Numbered from the stretch's first letter, positions 38,837-53,363 are shown. The stretch is 64,000 nt of DNA from Larimichthys crocea (GCF_000972845.2 NC_040029.1:4887811-4951810), one strand, 5' to 3'. The notes: generated by a model not told the origin, from the letters alone. A program made the numbers and translations.

Positions 38837-40739
38837 TAAATCAAATGTTTTGTTCTCTGATATGAAGCATGCCATGTAGAGTCACCCAGTTTGACCTGTT
38901 GATGGCTCTTGTTGCAAAATCAGAGGATCATCAAAGAGTGTAGGGTTCATTCTCTGGGGACACTGAGTGTTAAAAGCATTTTTCAGCACATCCAATAGCT
39001 GTTGGACTATTTCACCCTGAACTGTGTTTAACTGACAGAATGTCTGACCAGCTTTGCCGCCTCTATAGCCACGCCAATATTGTGGCTAAAAATAAAACGG
39101 CAGAGGATCGTATAAGAGATCATATCCCAGAAGGGAAAAGCCCGTGTAAGGTTAGATGCGCCATAACCAAACTGCTCCATAGTAGATTACAGGCTTCTGT
39201 GGCTTTTCTGCCTTACAGTTAAGTAATTCATGAAGAATCCTGTCCCTCTCTTCAGCGAGGAAAAGAGAAGGACGACGCTTGGAGAGAAGGAAAATTAAAG
39301 GAGATGGAAAAAGTAGAGCACAGACGACACATAGCCTGGCAATGAAACATTAATATGCCCACTGTGCATGGCACGGGCATCTCTACGCTTTTCATTTCCT
39401 GTTGTTAAAAAAAAAAAAAACACACTGTATATGTATCCGTTAAACACATTCTCACACACCAACATTTTTTTACTGCAGGCATGTACATTTTTGTGCAATT
39501 TCCTCAGGCTTCATAAACATAAGGACCGTCTGGCTATGGGACAAAGAAAACGTCAGTAAGTTCCTGCTCCGGAGAAAAGCAAAAAGCACTTCACTTCCCC
39601 CTGGAAACCAGCAGTGGATTCAGCAGCATGTGCAGGAATGTTGAATTTTTTTATTTTATTTTGATAGGCTTGGGCGCAGAGAGTGGGAAGAAGTGGCAGA
39701 CGTGTAGGAGGACAACACGGAGGAGGAATGCATTGAGTTGCAGAAATAGCCGACGATATACACAAGCGTTATTGACTGGCACAGCAGACTTTTGCTTTAT
39801 CAATGTCTCTATTTTGGAACAGTTTTTATAGTGCAATAACCGGCGGAATATGTGAAAGTTTCTGTACGGAAATGAAGGGGGAAGGAAAAGCAACACAAAG
39901 TGTACAATGTGCAACATAATTCTCTAAAAATGACTGTCGCAGGGACACTGGAGAGCATCCTGAAAGAGGAGAACAGTTGCGAGGGGGAGGAGGTGTAGCA
40001 GAGCAGAGCGAGGGAGCGCCATGCTAAAAGAGGAGCAGAAGTGACAGCCAGGTTCTCATATCCTATAATTATACCACTGCCATCACTTCTCCTCTCTTCA
40101 CCACCTGTCATTCCTCCTTTTTAACCCGCCACCTCTCGTTTCCTTCCTGCGTCCGCCGTCTCTCCCTCCCCCTTACACGTTTCCTCTCTTCTTCTCTTGC
40201 CCTGTCATCTGTCATTTCCATACCACTCTTCCCCATCGCCTTCCTGGGGAGAGATCTGGGCCACTTGAAGTTTGCGCTCACCCATGGGGAAAGGCTCGGC
40301 TGTTAGTTCACCCAGCGGGGCAAGTCCATCTCCAGACTGCGATGAGGGACTCTGTTTTGTCACAGACAAGTGCTCTAGCAAGGCGGAAATCGAACTGAAT
40401 TCTCATGCTGGGATGTAAGAAGTTTTCAGGGTTCTACATAATGTTTGGAACAGAGACACATCTTCTTCTGATCTGTTTGTATTCGTTTCAATATCAGGGT
40501 AAGCCAATCCGTAAGGGGAGTCATGACTTTGCAGATAAAACTGCAAAAGTTTGAGTGACCTTTCATTCCGACCAGTTCAAGGCACAGCTTTGTCATAGCT
40601 CTGCTGTTTAATCCAGATCATGAGGTGTACATAAACATGAAAATAAGACAATGCAAACCAATAATTATGTGTTTTATGTGAATATAAAACACTTTCTGCC
40701 CTTATAGTACACGTGCTACACACATTCAGCTCAAACTGA
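38837..40739. other. Noncoding stretch
   Basis: Short ORFs up to 100 codons occur without splice support. A purine-rich block (39930-40030) and a pyrimidine-rich block (40090-40215) stand out by composition only. No gene or repeat family was identified. Confidence 0.5.
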
Positions 40740-40759
40740 TTCAGTCTATGATCATGTCG

Positions 40760-41108
40760 ATCGTGGCTGCTGCTGTGATCCTGCACGACATCCACTACAT
40801 ATATTATTACTGTCATTATTACTACCATATCTGTTACTGTAATCATTTTTATCATTCATTGTGATTCATTGTCATTTTGTCAGTCATTGTAATTGTACAA
40901 TATGTTTGTGTTGATTTGTCCTGTACACGTGACATCCATTGCACGTCTGTCCGTCCTGGGAGAGGGATCCCTCCTCTGTGGCTCTTCCTGAGGTTTCTTC
41001 CACGGTCTAAGGACAGAGGGTGTCACTCCCTGTACAGATTGTAAAGCCCTCTGAGGCAAATGTACTTTGTGACTTTGGGCTATACAAATAAAATTGATTT
41101 GATTTGAA
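40760..41108 (+). mobile_element. 3' end of a fish LINE or LINE-mobilised SINE
   Basis: The segment contains 'tgtccgtcctgggagaggga', 'ctgaggtttcttcca', 'taaagccctctgaggcaaat' and 'gggctatacaaataaaattg', and ends in a short GATTT-type tail. This ordered set of motifs is a very common teleost retrotransposon 3' end (recognised by pattern). It is 5'-truncated, as expected for target-primed reverse transcription, and its AAATAAA is part of the repeat and not the end of a gene. A nearby 'ttattactgtcattattac' block (around 40803-40821) fits the same family. Confidence 0.7.
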
Positions 41109-44100
41109 TAAATCCTCCTTTCATGAAGGTCACCGTGTTCAGTTTTAATTCGACATCACGGTCAATGAAAAAAAAAAGAATAATAAAGCTGACTTACTAG
41201 ACTTTTGACGAGTTTTAAATCTTGTAAATGGAGGCCGAGGGCGGCTGAGTTAGTTCAGCTGCAGGAGACAGAGAGAGAGAGACGCGTCGGGATGGCTCGT
41301 GAGAGCGTTGCCAGCTGTGTTGATTAACACAGCTGCTCGTTTCCTAATCAGACTTCCAGACACATGCTGCGTCTCCACTCAGACACTTCTATCAGTACAC
41401 CTGTATGCACTACACTGCATACACGATGCATTCCCTGGCACAGTGTGCCAATTTCAGTTTAATCTCACCTATTTCTTTTTTCTTTACCATAATTGACAGT
41501 GTGTGAGTGCACTCATGTCGTCACAATAGCAATCGCAAGTATGGAAGTGTGCAAACTGAGACACAGCGTGGCTGCACACCGCATCAGCCTGTAATATGCA
41601 TGTTGCAATTTTGTTAATGGACAGAGTAATATAATAATGTGCCGTTAAGACACTGGGCAGCCAGAAGTGCATGAAAAGAACAGTGTAATTGGGTCAAAGT
41701 GTGTGTTATGCAGAGGATAAATAAATAATTATCTGTAACTGACTCATGGTAGCAGCAAGCCCTGCTACGATGGTTGTAAGCTTAACTTTATTACATAATA
41801 TGTGGAAATATGTACTTGGAATATTTGCACATATACAATCATCATCTTTCAACTGACTTGTGTCAAATACTTGCCCCTCTTGTAAGTATTTTTGTATCTT
41901 TTGATGCCAGGCCAAGTCCTGAAAGCCAAGCCTTGAAACGAAGGACCCCTTGTGACTTGACTACCGTATGTCCCACAGTATCGTAATATACCATATTATT
42001 GCAATAAATCAATCAAATCTAATGCACCAGTCTAGGCCACCTCCTTGGAGTCTTCAAGTATGTGCAACTCGAGACCAAAACCAAACTGATTATGCTCCGA
42101 TAAACTTGTGAATCCCGTGCCGTGGTGTTGGGTAGTGCCTGCAGAATATATTTTCCTTTTGTACTTCATCATTTATACATTTACTGTCCCATTTTTTTAT
42201 GATATGATTTACTGCTCTGTAGCTTTTGGTCATATCGCATAATCTTTATCAGCAAATTAAGTTTTACCAGTTATTAGATGATTACATTTTTATTTTGTCA
42301 GGCCATGTTGGCACAAAAGGCAAAATTCAGAGGTCATTCTTGACCTTGGAAAGAGCATCCATTTTGTTTCATCTTTAACATCTATGTCTCAATCCAGACT
42401 GATGTTATTTGTGTCTTTCTTGTTGAGGTGTTGTAGGATCTGTTGGCCAAAATCAGACCTGAGGTTTGCTTACCCAACCTGAAGTGTGTACTCCAGAAAA
42501 TCTCCATTCACATCCTGCAAGCCAGGCAACATCCACACAACAACTTGCAAGTGGTGAATCAATATTTCACAAAGTCACTGTGCTGCACCCTGGGCTTTCA
42601 GAGGGGCCTTCACCGAACAATAGCATCCTGACCTGCATTATTCATCCTTCACTCATTCACTCCTCTCTGACTCAGACACAGAGCACACAGGGGAATTCAA
42701 ACTTTCCCAAACTTCAGATGAGAAAACCTTTTCAAAAGATCTGCCCCTGAATCTCTGTGGTGCTTTGAGTCAGCTCGTACCAACCCTAATAATGTTAACC
42801 ATGTTGAATAATGCATCGCTGACGTGCGTCTCACTGGCGGGCCATGCCAGAAACCCTCTTGGATCGACTGGATGTCAATGAGTAAGCCAAACAAAATGTG
42901 GTATTTGGTACAAACATCAAATGAACCCAGGATGCATCATAAACGTGTAAAAAAAAAACATCCAGCTAACATCAGGAATACAGACCTATATTTAGAAATA
43001 TTCCAATAATCATTAAATCTAACTTTGGGGGATCCAATAAGCGTAACTCGGTTATTACAGAGCGGCTCAAATACTGGCAGCAGATTTTTAATGAACTTGA
43101 CATTTAATGCTTCATGGCTTTTAGAAGGTTTCCCCCTAATGTCTTTTCATAACGTGTAATTAGGCACGGACTTTAAATAATGTCTACGTGCAAAGGTTCC
43201 TTAGAGAGGAGATGAGGATAACTCAGCCTCAATCACTGTATTATCTCTGCTCGAGACCGTTACTGAAGCTGGCCACTTTAATAACCTCTGAATTCGATGT
43301 GGAGCTGATTGCACATTGATTATAAGTGAATGAGGGCATGGGGATGTCAATCGCAACATCCAAAGTGACTTTAGAGAGCGTAAAGAGCGTCGCCAGAGGA
43401 GGATTTTGTAAATGCAAAGATGTGTCAGGATGTATTTCACTCCTCAAGCCTGTCACTAAATTTAACCCGATCCAACAGCGCGTCTTGTAAAAGTGAGGCC
43501 CGGCTGGAATTACAGTAGCTCACTCTCTCTCTGAAGGTCTCAACTGGTTCAGTCAAAGATAGAAGTGTAGGAACGCACATGTAGTCCTATATACACTGTC
43601 ACACTTCAGGAGAGGTGAAATCTAAACCCATTGATCACCTCTTTGTAGCACTATAAAGGTTTCTGTTGCAGGCTGAAATATCTCTATCTATTGGGCGAAA
43701 GCCATGAAAATGATGTGCAGAGATGCATGGTCCTCAGAGGATGAATCATTCTAACTTATGTGATCCTCTGACATTTCATCTAGCCCCACCTGCAGCTTAA
43801 AGATTTCAATTATCCACTGAAATACGACATGGATTGGCACAAAATGTAGACATTCATGGTTGCCAGACAATAAACCCTAATGACTTCCTTTATCCTCCTT
43901 TTTCCTCCAGTGCCAAACTAGGTTTGCATTTGTAGTCTTGACTAAAATGTCTCTACACTAACTATTGGATGAACTGGGATGACATTAAGTAGAGACATTG
44001 ACGTCCCCCCCCTCAGGATGAATCATTATGCCTGTGGTAAAGGATTTAAATGTGTTCAGTGCTTTGGTTTATGACCACATACCTGCAGATGAATGGGATT

Positions 44101-47100
44101 TATGAGCCTCAGCTGTGCTCGCTTAGTGTTAAAGCAAACACAAAACACTAGGATGGGAATGATAGAATTGCCATTGTGAGCGTATTAGCATGTTGACATG
44201 GTAAGTACAACTTCACAGAGTGGCTAGTCTGGCTGAGGACGTTTTTTTTTTTTCTTTTTGTCTGCCACTTTCAATTTTAACTAGGACCAAAATATTCTCC
44301 TGATTTTAATCAAGAAGTTTTAATTAGATTTAGTCAAACTTTAACCACAGAAGTATCAGATGAGAAAGCACCCATACGAGGAGCTTTTGTAAGGGTCTTG
44401 TGGGTTGTTTTAGAAGGTGCTGACAATACCATATTTCCCTCTCTTCTTATAGTTTAAGACAGCAAGACCAGATAACTCTAGTGGACAGTCTACACAGCTA
44501 CTAGGGTTATAAACGTGTACCACTCACAAGACATCAAACTCTTCCTGTGCCAAATAACCAAAGGGAAACCAAGAGGAAGTGGTGATACTGTTACATCAAC
44601 ATGGCGCCGGTCCCTGCTTCCTCTTAGTACTGTGTCCTGTTTGAAAAGCCAGCAGGTGAAAATCGCCGAGGTATCACAGGACACTGTGCGAAATCAAAGC
44701 CAAACGGTCAGCTATGATGATGTGCCAGAGACTAACTGCAGACAGGATCTTCTCACTATCACAGCTCTGCACACAGCAGAGCAGAGGACTCAACATAAAC
44801 CAGCTGGCGACCACGCTCAGAGGCTCATCCATTAAAAGCCGCACTTGGACGCTCGGAAGGTTTTCAAATGGGCCTTTTTGGAGATTGTGTGCATGCGCCA
44901 GACGACAATGGCTGAAAGAAACGTCTGAGGAGATGCGATCACATGCGCACACCTCAATTCATTTATCTGGTCACGCTATAAATAGCAACACTGCGAGGAG
45001 TGTCACTTCTGCTAACATCAGGACGTTGTATCTCGTTGCCTCCGAGTGCTGTGGGGGGATTTGCGACAGCACAGATGAGCGGCTCAAACAAACTCGACTA
45101 AAATGAAAGCTTACTCCCCGATTGTGCTCGGAGGAGTTTAGATGAGCTGTTTGTACAAACTCGCCTTCTACAAACATCAGCTGAAGCTGGTACCCATTTA
45201 AAAGTCAAATGTAATGCTTATAAGTGACGATGCTCCTGTTCATTTATAAACGGTGCTGACGGAGCCGGCTCGTTTAACAGCCCCATGAGTGAACTCCTCG
45301 TCTGCAATTTATAATTCTAATGTTTTATTCAGTTACTATGATTTATTCACGCAAATTTGTGAATGACTAACAAAGATGTTTCACTTTCTCTCTTACTCCC
45401 CCCCCACACGCATGCCTACAGTATGAGTTTTGTTTTTTGGGAGCCCAAAAAAAGTAAAAAAAAAAAAAAAAAAAAATATATCTTTATAGATAGATAAAGA
45501 TATGGAGTGAAATAACAGTCCAGAGTTTCAGTGTGATGGCCTTTACATATGGCTTAAAATATTCTCTGCATAAGATCCGTTCTGTGTAGGTGTAGTATTT
45601 TTAAAGGTGACTGCACAGTTTTGGGCTGTAACAGTTTCCATCTGTGACTAAAACCTCGAGACCACCGCAAGTGGGGAATAATGTGGAGTGATGCAAAGTT
45701 GAATGTTGGGGAAATCAAGTGCAATCCTGCAGACCTTTTTTTATTTCACAAAAACTCAGCTGCTCGGATCCTTTGTTTCATTAGTTGTTTCCGTCTATCT
45801 TTGACCCAGGGTTTGCTGTATTGATTATTTTTATTATTTAACCATCGTGTATTTGCCATAATCACAATCTTTTCTATCCTTAACTCGACCTTATGCCTCC
45901 AGAAGACATCACTGAAAGAAGAAAACGTGGCATTTCTTTCAAACCTTCATTAAATGTAAGCAGGGATTGATATTCTTTGTCTAGTTCCATCAGGATGCTT
46001 TGATACATTAGGCATTCATCACACAATTATTAAACAGTGTGACACAGCGAGCGATCACTGTCACAGTGTCTTCTGACAGTCAAGGTTATCTAATAATTAT
46101 CTGATTTTTGTTGTATTCAACAGGCTATATATCATCAATTTGTATTAATAATAACCCAGGCTTGTATCCTAGGAACCTATATGTACATTTAGCTTTTATA
46201 ATAACAGAAAGTGTTTAATCTGTTTCTTGCATTTATTTATTTTATCCTTTTTCCTTTTCCTCTCCTTCTGTCCTCCTTCCCTCCCTTTGCCAACAGGCAT
46301 GCACTTAGCAACAGTTGCACTTCCTCTTTCGACTGAATGGACCTGATGGCTCATTGATTGCACCTGAGCCTTGTATATTTAAATGACCCGGGGTCATGGA
46401 TCTGTAAGCACCGTGCCAGACGTTTAGAATCTTTAGAAAAATTGTCACCTTTCACTCCTTTTTTTTTTTAAGTATGCGTGGGTCAACTGTCCTCTTTTAC
46501 CCGACATGGCTTCAGATTTATACTCGTATTCAAAATGTTCCTCCTGAAAGCACGACCACTTCTTTCTAGTGCAGAAAATAATGAAGCATGACCTTGTTAG
46601 AAATCCATTTCAATGGTAATAACAAATTCATTTTCAATTTGTCTGCCAGCTTCTCTTATAGAACTGGGCCATTTGGTCAATGGATTGGCCCATTAATTTC
46701 TATAGGTTACAAGCTGCTGACAAAGGCATGTGTGTGGGCGTTGATACGTGTGAACATGTGTACAGCATGGCTGTGCATTTCCGCTCCTGAGGGCAGATCA
46801 GTATATGTCACGGTTGGTTGGACACATGGCTACAGTGGTCACACTCACGAATAAACACACTCTTTTCAGTAGCTTTTCTACAGTTACCTCGAGCCCAATG
46901 CCACATACACAAGCCTTGTGTGAAGAACGTTCTGAAGAGTCCGTTTTTGTTGACTATTTTTCAAGCTGTGGTGACATTTGTGTAGCATTCGTCACCCCAG
47001 TCATCTTGACTCATCTGCACTTTGGGAAAATAACGTCTGAATGTTATCATCGTTCGATCATAGTTGTGGCTTTTGAAGACTTTTTCCCATCTATGGCAGT

Positions 47101-50100
47101 GGTTTGTTGTTTGACACATGGAGTTCAAACAGGAAATTTTCAATTTAGGACAAATTCTCTTCATTTTTATGCATCGCTGCATCCACTCAGCCTGTAATCT
47201 GTATGTGACACTCATTAGAACCATCAGTTTTGTTATCAGTTAGGTCCCATTTGCTATTTTTGTAGGATACCCCAAAAGATAGAGGATATCCATGAAATTT
47301 GTTTGCAAGTTAGACCAAAGGACCTTGTCCTTAATTAATTAATATTAATAATTTGTGCAGATCAGGACTTTAAATGATTACAGGGATTCCTCAACAACAA
47401 TCTACATTTCTTAATGCCAGCAAATCTCATTAAACCACAAAAATGAACAATGAGTTTAACCTATAACGAGTATTGCCCATGTAGCTGACGCCTTTAGTCC
47501 ACCAAATGTGTTTCAATCAAACTCCTGCTTGAGTAACTTTCGTTAAAAACACAAAGCCCAGCTGTTTTGGGAAATTGATGATCCTTTTTTTAAAAGATAA
47601 AACAGTTTTCCCCATTTTTAAAGTATTCGGAACAACTGGGATAGCGTGGGGAAATAAAAGTACCACGAGACAGATTTACACGTTGTTGGTTTTGTTCTTT
47701 GTTGCCATTAAGAACCTTTCAGAATATCAGTAATCTTAACCTTTTAACACAGCCATAAGGTGTTGTTGAACATTTTCTTTCTTAGGAGCTACAATTACTT
47801 AGATGGAAGTAAACTGGCATATTTCCCACATCACTCAGAGCATTGTGATGCCGACCCATTTGCTTGAAACATTTTTCATTAAATTGACAGGATAGTGCAG
47901 CCTTGGTGGAGTTGTGTGAGTACTTTTAATGTGAAATGTGTGATTTAAAATGGACTTTGAAACCTAACTTATCATTTGTTGAGCCCACTATTGGTATAGT
48001 CGATCTCTGCAGTAGAGAGAATGTATTGAAACTCGGTGGTTCAGTCACGAACACTGACTATCTTCATGCTCACTCATTATTTACATTCACCCCCTTCCTT
48101 GTCAATCAACTGACCTTGGGCGTTTTCCTCTTTCAATAATTATATTTTGCCGCAACCCCCATGAGCCATTCATCTCGTCGCTGTCAAAGTTTAAAAACAG
48201 TTCCTGCTGCTGTCAGTTGTCATTTCAGTCAAATCGATGTGACCCTCCTCCACCCTGTTCACCTCCTGTCCTCATCTCATTCAGCGCCCAGGGGTCCTTC
48301 CACTGCTGCTGCTCCACATCACATCCATCCAGATCTTGAGCATCGCTCTTCACTCCTTCGCCACCACCAGACTCCATCACAACCCATGACATTACTACCC
48401 CATTAAGATGATGTGACGACGGGGTCTAATCACCAAAGACTTCTCACATTCTTAAACTGTCATGAAGAGCAGATGTCAGATAAATTAATTCTGGAAGCTT
48501 CTGTTTCAAATAAGTATCTCCTGATGGGTGAATATATGACATCATTGCGGGTTATTTTATTTTCTCAGGCAGTGATGTGATTTATTCAACAATGATTTAC
48601 AGATGGGTTAATTCAGGTCAGAGGACTTTTCTTCATTTCTTAACAATTGTATCCTTAGGCCAGTTTTTTGGACTGCATGAAGTAACACATGATGGGAATG
48701 AACCGACTGTGCCTGCTAATGAGGACCTTGTGGGTACGAATTCTTTTCAGGATATGTGGGGGGGGCGTGTTTCGGCATACGTAGGCAAAAGAAAAAAGCA
48801 TCGCTCAAATTGTTGTGCTCAGAAAACACGCACTACCCCAACGCGCCTCAACAAAATGTGATAAAAAACAAAATGAAAGCCACAATTTATTTATTGACAT
48901 GCATGAATTCGTAGCTCCCTCCAGGAACGGAGCTGAACTCTTGTACTAACAATTACAAGTGTCTCTGTGTGGATGAGTTCATGCATACCTTTTTGGTGCA
49001 TGTGTGTTTTTCTGGCAAATTGTCTTTTAGCTTAGCCAACTGGATAACGTTACTCTGGGCCAAGTCATTAGCCACTGAAATAAAGCAGCTTTGTTTTGTT
49101 GTCATGGCCCACAAAATTCTATTTAAAATCAGGCTCCCTTCCAGAAACCGACAAAAATGGGGACAAAAGAAAACAGAAGAAGCGCACACAGAGTACAGTA
49201 TCTGAACCAAACTGCCTCTATGTTTTTACTGATCACAATTAATCAGGATCTCCTTGAGCAGAACATGACTTGCTCATTTCAAACATCACTGGCACACAAC
49301 ACAGGAAAATCTATAATTGGTGTTGCAAGGGTTGGACGCCGGAGTGAGAGCGCTTCTCCTTGGTTAAATATTGGAAGAGCTAAGAGGTGGCTGACAACAA
49401 GAATACAACTGAAAGCTCCTTGGACTGGATGGAAAGATGCAAGAAAAGATTGTGATTACTTTCCCGAAAGTTTCCAGAGTTAGTCAGAGTCGATGGGAGC
49501 TCTGATAAGCTGCTAGTGAGAGAGGTTAAATCGACTTTATTCCAGAGTCCGTTACGAGGAATGAGAGAAAGCAAACGTCCACGCTGCATATTATCTCTAT
49601 TTCGATTATTAGCTCACTCCCATCTGTCCATCACACACACTCTCAGTCTTTCTCCCCTCGCAGACAGTTAGACGCCCACATGTTCATCCATTACCTTTTC
49701 CAATGCATGGTCTGCTAGTAGTTAATTTCACTTCTCTGGTGGTCCTTAAGGTGATTTAATATGCCATCTGGCAGGGATGAGAATTAAAAACCAAAAGCCA
49801 TGACATCTTTTTGATGTTTTCCTTTTTTTTTCCCCCTCCATTGCCTTTTCCTTTCTCTGCCCCTCACAATACCATTATTTCCATTTTTATCTTTGTTATA
49901 GCTTAGACTGTGCTCTAGTTGTCACGTTCTACCACTTGGTTTTGTGTAATCATTTGCTATCTGTTGTGGATTGGGTGGTGTGCAATGGAGAAAGAGAAAA
50001 ATGAGTTAATTTGGCGTTGACAGATAAAGTATCTCAAACTTTGTCTGCTTCTTGAAAGGTATTCAAGGCTCTGGACTGACCTCTAGTGGCGAAATCATAA

Positions 50101-50581
50101 AGTTACACCCAACACTCACCCAAATTCAAGTTTTCTGAGCTGTAAAATATGCCAGATGATTTCTTTTCCCAGCATTAGTCATGATTAATTATATGTAGTT
50201 GCTCAAGGAATGAATAAGATACTCCACTTACCTGCCAAAAAATCAACATTAATAGTTAATAGTGTACCATGAACCACACAGACCACCGAAAGAGCCACAG
50301 GAGGCCTTGGCTTGCAATCTTTTTGGAGTTCCCCTGCAGGACTGTGACATAATTTTTCCACAAGAAGCTCTATTATTTGGTGTTTTGATATTAATGGAAA
50401 ATGCCACCTCAGGCACGTCTACGTAATTTCCCATGAATGCTAAGCCGCCTTGAAATCTGCTGATTTACGGCCGTATTTGCATCAGCTCATCAAACCGTTC
50501 AGCGGTCCGTCTCCATTGTGGGCGAGCCTCCCCCAATCAGATGCTGCACATTTGCCCCAGAATATCTTTGTGTTTATTAGC
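41109..50581. other. Noncoding stretch with possible conserved regulatory blocks
   Basis: No supportable exon is seen. ORFs up to 130 codons (44714-45106, 46805-47197) have no recognisable domains or splice context. Blocks at about 43000-43490, 45220-45370 and 50430-50580 contain clustered TAAT/ATTA motifs in otherwise non-repetitive DNA, as developmental enhancers do. This is a weak inference that needs comparison with other fish. An A21 tract with an adjacent small hairpin lies at 45456-45503. Confidence 0.45.
45456..45503. repeat. A21 tract followed by a perfect 10-bp-arm hairpin
   Basis: A run of 21 A bases (45456-45476) is followed by atatctttat, a six-base loop and ataaagatat (45478-45503), an exact inverted repeat. 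It may be the poly(A) tail of an old retroposed copy, but no source was recognised upstream. Confidence 0.7.
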
Positions 50582-51720
50582 GTGAACCTTTCCTGTTAGG
50601 TTAAACAGAACAGTCAGACATCATCTCCGGCTATAGGAAACAAGATCCTAGACTTGTTGACTTTCTTTGGCCTGAGCCCTGCATGTACTTTTCTACCTTG
50701 TTTTTTTTTTTTTTTGGAAACATGACTCATCTGACCAGCTGACATTTTCCCCATTGCTCACTGCTTCTATTCTTTGCACCACTTCACTGAAGGTTGTGTA
50801 TTTTTCAGGTGTAATAAAGGGTTTACGCGCTAAAGCTCAACCTCTCCAACCCCGCTCCGTCAACTTTTTGAAGGCGAGACTTTGAAACCGCCTGCTCACG
50901 ACTCACTTTGACATTTACAGTCCAGTGACTCAGAGTAGCTTATTTTTTTTTATTTTTTTTATGTCTATGTCTGTTCTGTCCTTGCATCTCAACCCAGAGG
51001 CACAGCCGTCAGGGTTAGGAGGTGAGAATGACATCTCTCTCTCTCTCAGGCTCACATTGCTTTTGTCATTATTCTGCTGGCCAGTGGAATAGTCTTCATG
51101 GTCGAATCTCCCTTTCTGTCTCCTACCTCCTGTCTATCAGGAGTCTCTATATATTGCTTTGATCTATTCTATAAGTCCAAAGCTGCCAAAAGTGTAGAAG
51201 CACTCTACTCTATATCCTCTATTTTTCAAGTTGTTCTTATAGTTCTTTGAAAACACACAAATTTGTGTTCTCCCTACAAAAAAGACAAATACCTCTTCAA
51301 TTCACGATGAAAAGCATCTTGAAAAGTAATGTTCTGTTTATCTTTTATGAAAGCAAGACCTCATTAGCTGGTGCATTCTGTGTGAGTAAGAGAGTAAGTG
51401 AAAGAGCTCTGTGAATCCTTGAGTGGACCACTTCTGTAACCACACACCACACAAAAAAACAATAATGGTAAGCCACCCACTGGCAAAAAATGCCTCAGCT
51501 ATCCTTGAAAACCGGCTTTGTACTGGAGGCAGACACACCCAAAACTTGTGGTAATTTGGGGCTGTTTTTGGATCTTAAGAAGTACATAACCTTTTGACCT
51601 GAAATGCAATGGTGCCTTTGATGAAAATATAACTATGTGGCTACAAGGCTGAACACTCCCAGCACAGTTATTATTAAATACACGTCCACATGAACATACA
51701 TGGCAGCAAGGAAGTATAGA

Positions 51721-52482
51721 CAGCTCTGGAAAAAAAAGAGAGATCACTCCAAAACTTTCTTGAATCAGCATCTCTGCATGAATTACATCTATTCGGTTCC
51801 AGTGTCCAACACAGGCACAGTTCGTTCTCTTTAACGAGGTAATAATAGGCTGATTACCTGAACCGAATCTTCTTTAACGAGGGAAAGTATAAACACCACT
51901 GCTGTGGTCATCATTATCTTCTTGCAGTAGGACCAGCTGGATGGTAAAAACAGTGCTAGTTGTAGCAATTAAAGAATAATTATTGACCATGCCAAAAGAG
52001 TTGAAAAGTAAAGTTTAGCACGAGGAAAATAAGGGTTCATTTTTGGCTTTACTGGCAGCGGGGTAGAGTGAGCATCAGCTTGCTTTTATCTTCATACAGT
52101 GGTTTTAATGAGAATAAGGTCAAGCAGCGGACGTCAGGGATAACAATACAGACCAGCGGAGGGCTAAAACAACTCTTCACTGACCGGGATTATCCCACCA
52201 AATATTAATTTCTGAACTCTTTTGAAGTAAAAAAAAAAAAAGGTATTTTGTTAACTAAAATTTAATATAAACTTTTTGCATGATTCATAGTCTGAAAACA
52301 CTGGATCTCTTTATTTGACCAGTTGTCATTTTCTACATTATAAACGACAGCACTTTCTATTCAAGATCTTGTAATATGAGTAGTTTATCGAATAAAATAA
52401 ATGTTCATTTTTCTGCAACACATATGTGCTTTGTAAATAGTAAAGCCAGAGAAACTGACAATGTTACATTGGTTTCTTTTTT
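51721..52482. mobile_element. Diverged DNA transposon-like element inside unit A (copy 1)
   Basis: It starts cagctctggaaaaaaaagag and ends in agagaaactgacaatg followed by a T-rich stretch whose complement echoes the start. Internal motifs 'ccaccaaatattaatttctg', 'tttgcatgattcatagtctg' and 'aataaaataaatgttcattt' match a family that is abundant in fish genomes, with ends reading CAGCTCTGGAAAAAATTAAGAG (recognised by pattern). No transposase is present. The counterpart in copy 2 begins at about 54671. Confidence 0.55.
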
Positions 52483-53142
52483 GACTTTGAGCACCACATG
52501 ATAGATGATGGACAGGTTTGTTCCGGGATGTCCTGTCTGTCTATAGGTAGGTGTGGCCTCTTACTTCTCTTACTGCAGTACTCACATCTCATACTCATGC
52601 TGTTTTACAAAATTGGCTATTGGTTGAGACATAAACTGAGTTTCTCACAGGTTTTCACGGCTGTGCACGGCTTCCACCATGAGGTGGGGCCATTGGTTAA
52701 GTCTGGTAAGTTTAGAGGCAGAAGTAGTGAATGGATTTCCGGCTCTTCAGGCAAATTTAGTGCTGTTTTGACTTGTGATTTGTATTTGAACGCATAGATC
52801 ACTTGAATTTCAATAAATTGCTGAAGCCAATTGTATTTACAGTTGTAAAACCCCTTGTAACTCTCTGAAACCACCCAGTGAATGCACTAACTTGCTTGAA
52901 GAACCACTCTGCTACACAAAGCAGATAGAAACGCCTATAAAAAACTTAAGCATAGAAATAAAAATGAAAATGTCAGATATTGATATTTTCATTTTTAATC
53001 AATCAACAATCAGTTTATCTGACTCTGGGAACCATGGATGCCTGTGTAACAACCCATCAGTCTTCTAGAACACTGGTTCCTGACCACCGCTGGGGGTCAT
53101 GAGACCTTCTTGATTTTAAGGGGTGAAAGAAAATCTGTTACA

Positions 53143-53340
53143 GGTCCAGTGTGTAGGATTTAGTGGCACCCAGCAGTGAAGTAGCAGAAATTCACATAAA
53201 AAGGCCATTTCTAGATCATCTTTGGGTTGTTTGCTCTGGGCTGCTGTAGAAAAATGGTGGCTCAACAATTGCGCTTGGACCATCGACCTTGGTGGGTCTG
53301 ACATTAATGTTGTGGCCTGTATTGTTTTTGTTTTTTACAA
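53143..53340. repeat. 'GTCCAGTGTGTAGGATTTAG' interspersed repeat
   Basis: The start gtccagtgtgtaggatttag and the later 'ctgggctgctgtagaaaaat' are hallmarks of a short repeat found widely in percomorph fish (recognised by pattern). Counterparts occur in copy 2 (about 56116-56310) and, inverted, at about 60690-60895. A fragment with the same start lies at 35399. Confidence 0.55.
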
Positions 53341-53363
53341 AGGCCCAGTGTCAAATCTACTTT

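Larger units (their letters stand above)
50582..53363 (+). repeat. Unit A, copy 1 (direct repeat)
   Basis: This segment of about 2.8 kb begins gtgaacctttcctg and is repeated almost entire at 53498-56347, and in part inverted at 60675-62022. Copy 1 reads cleanly and ends within 'ggcccagtgtcaaatcta', where copy 2 continues into the coiled-coil gene. It contains a CAGCTCTGG-type element (51721-52482) and a 'gtccagtgtgtagg' repeat (53143-53340). No coding frame is conserved between the copies, so the unit itself looks noncoding. Confidence 0.95.

Noticed and set aside
48161..48410. 81-codon Ser/His/Pro-rich frame as a gene
   Set aside because: Its composition follows a CT-rich stretch, possibly an old LTR or LINE piece, and there is no splice or poly(A) context.
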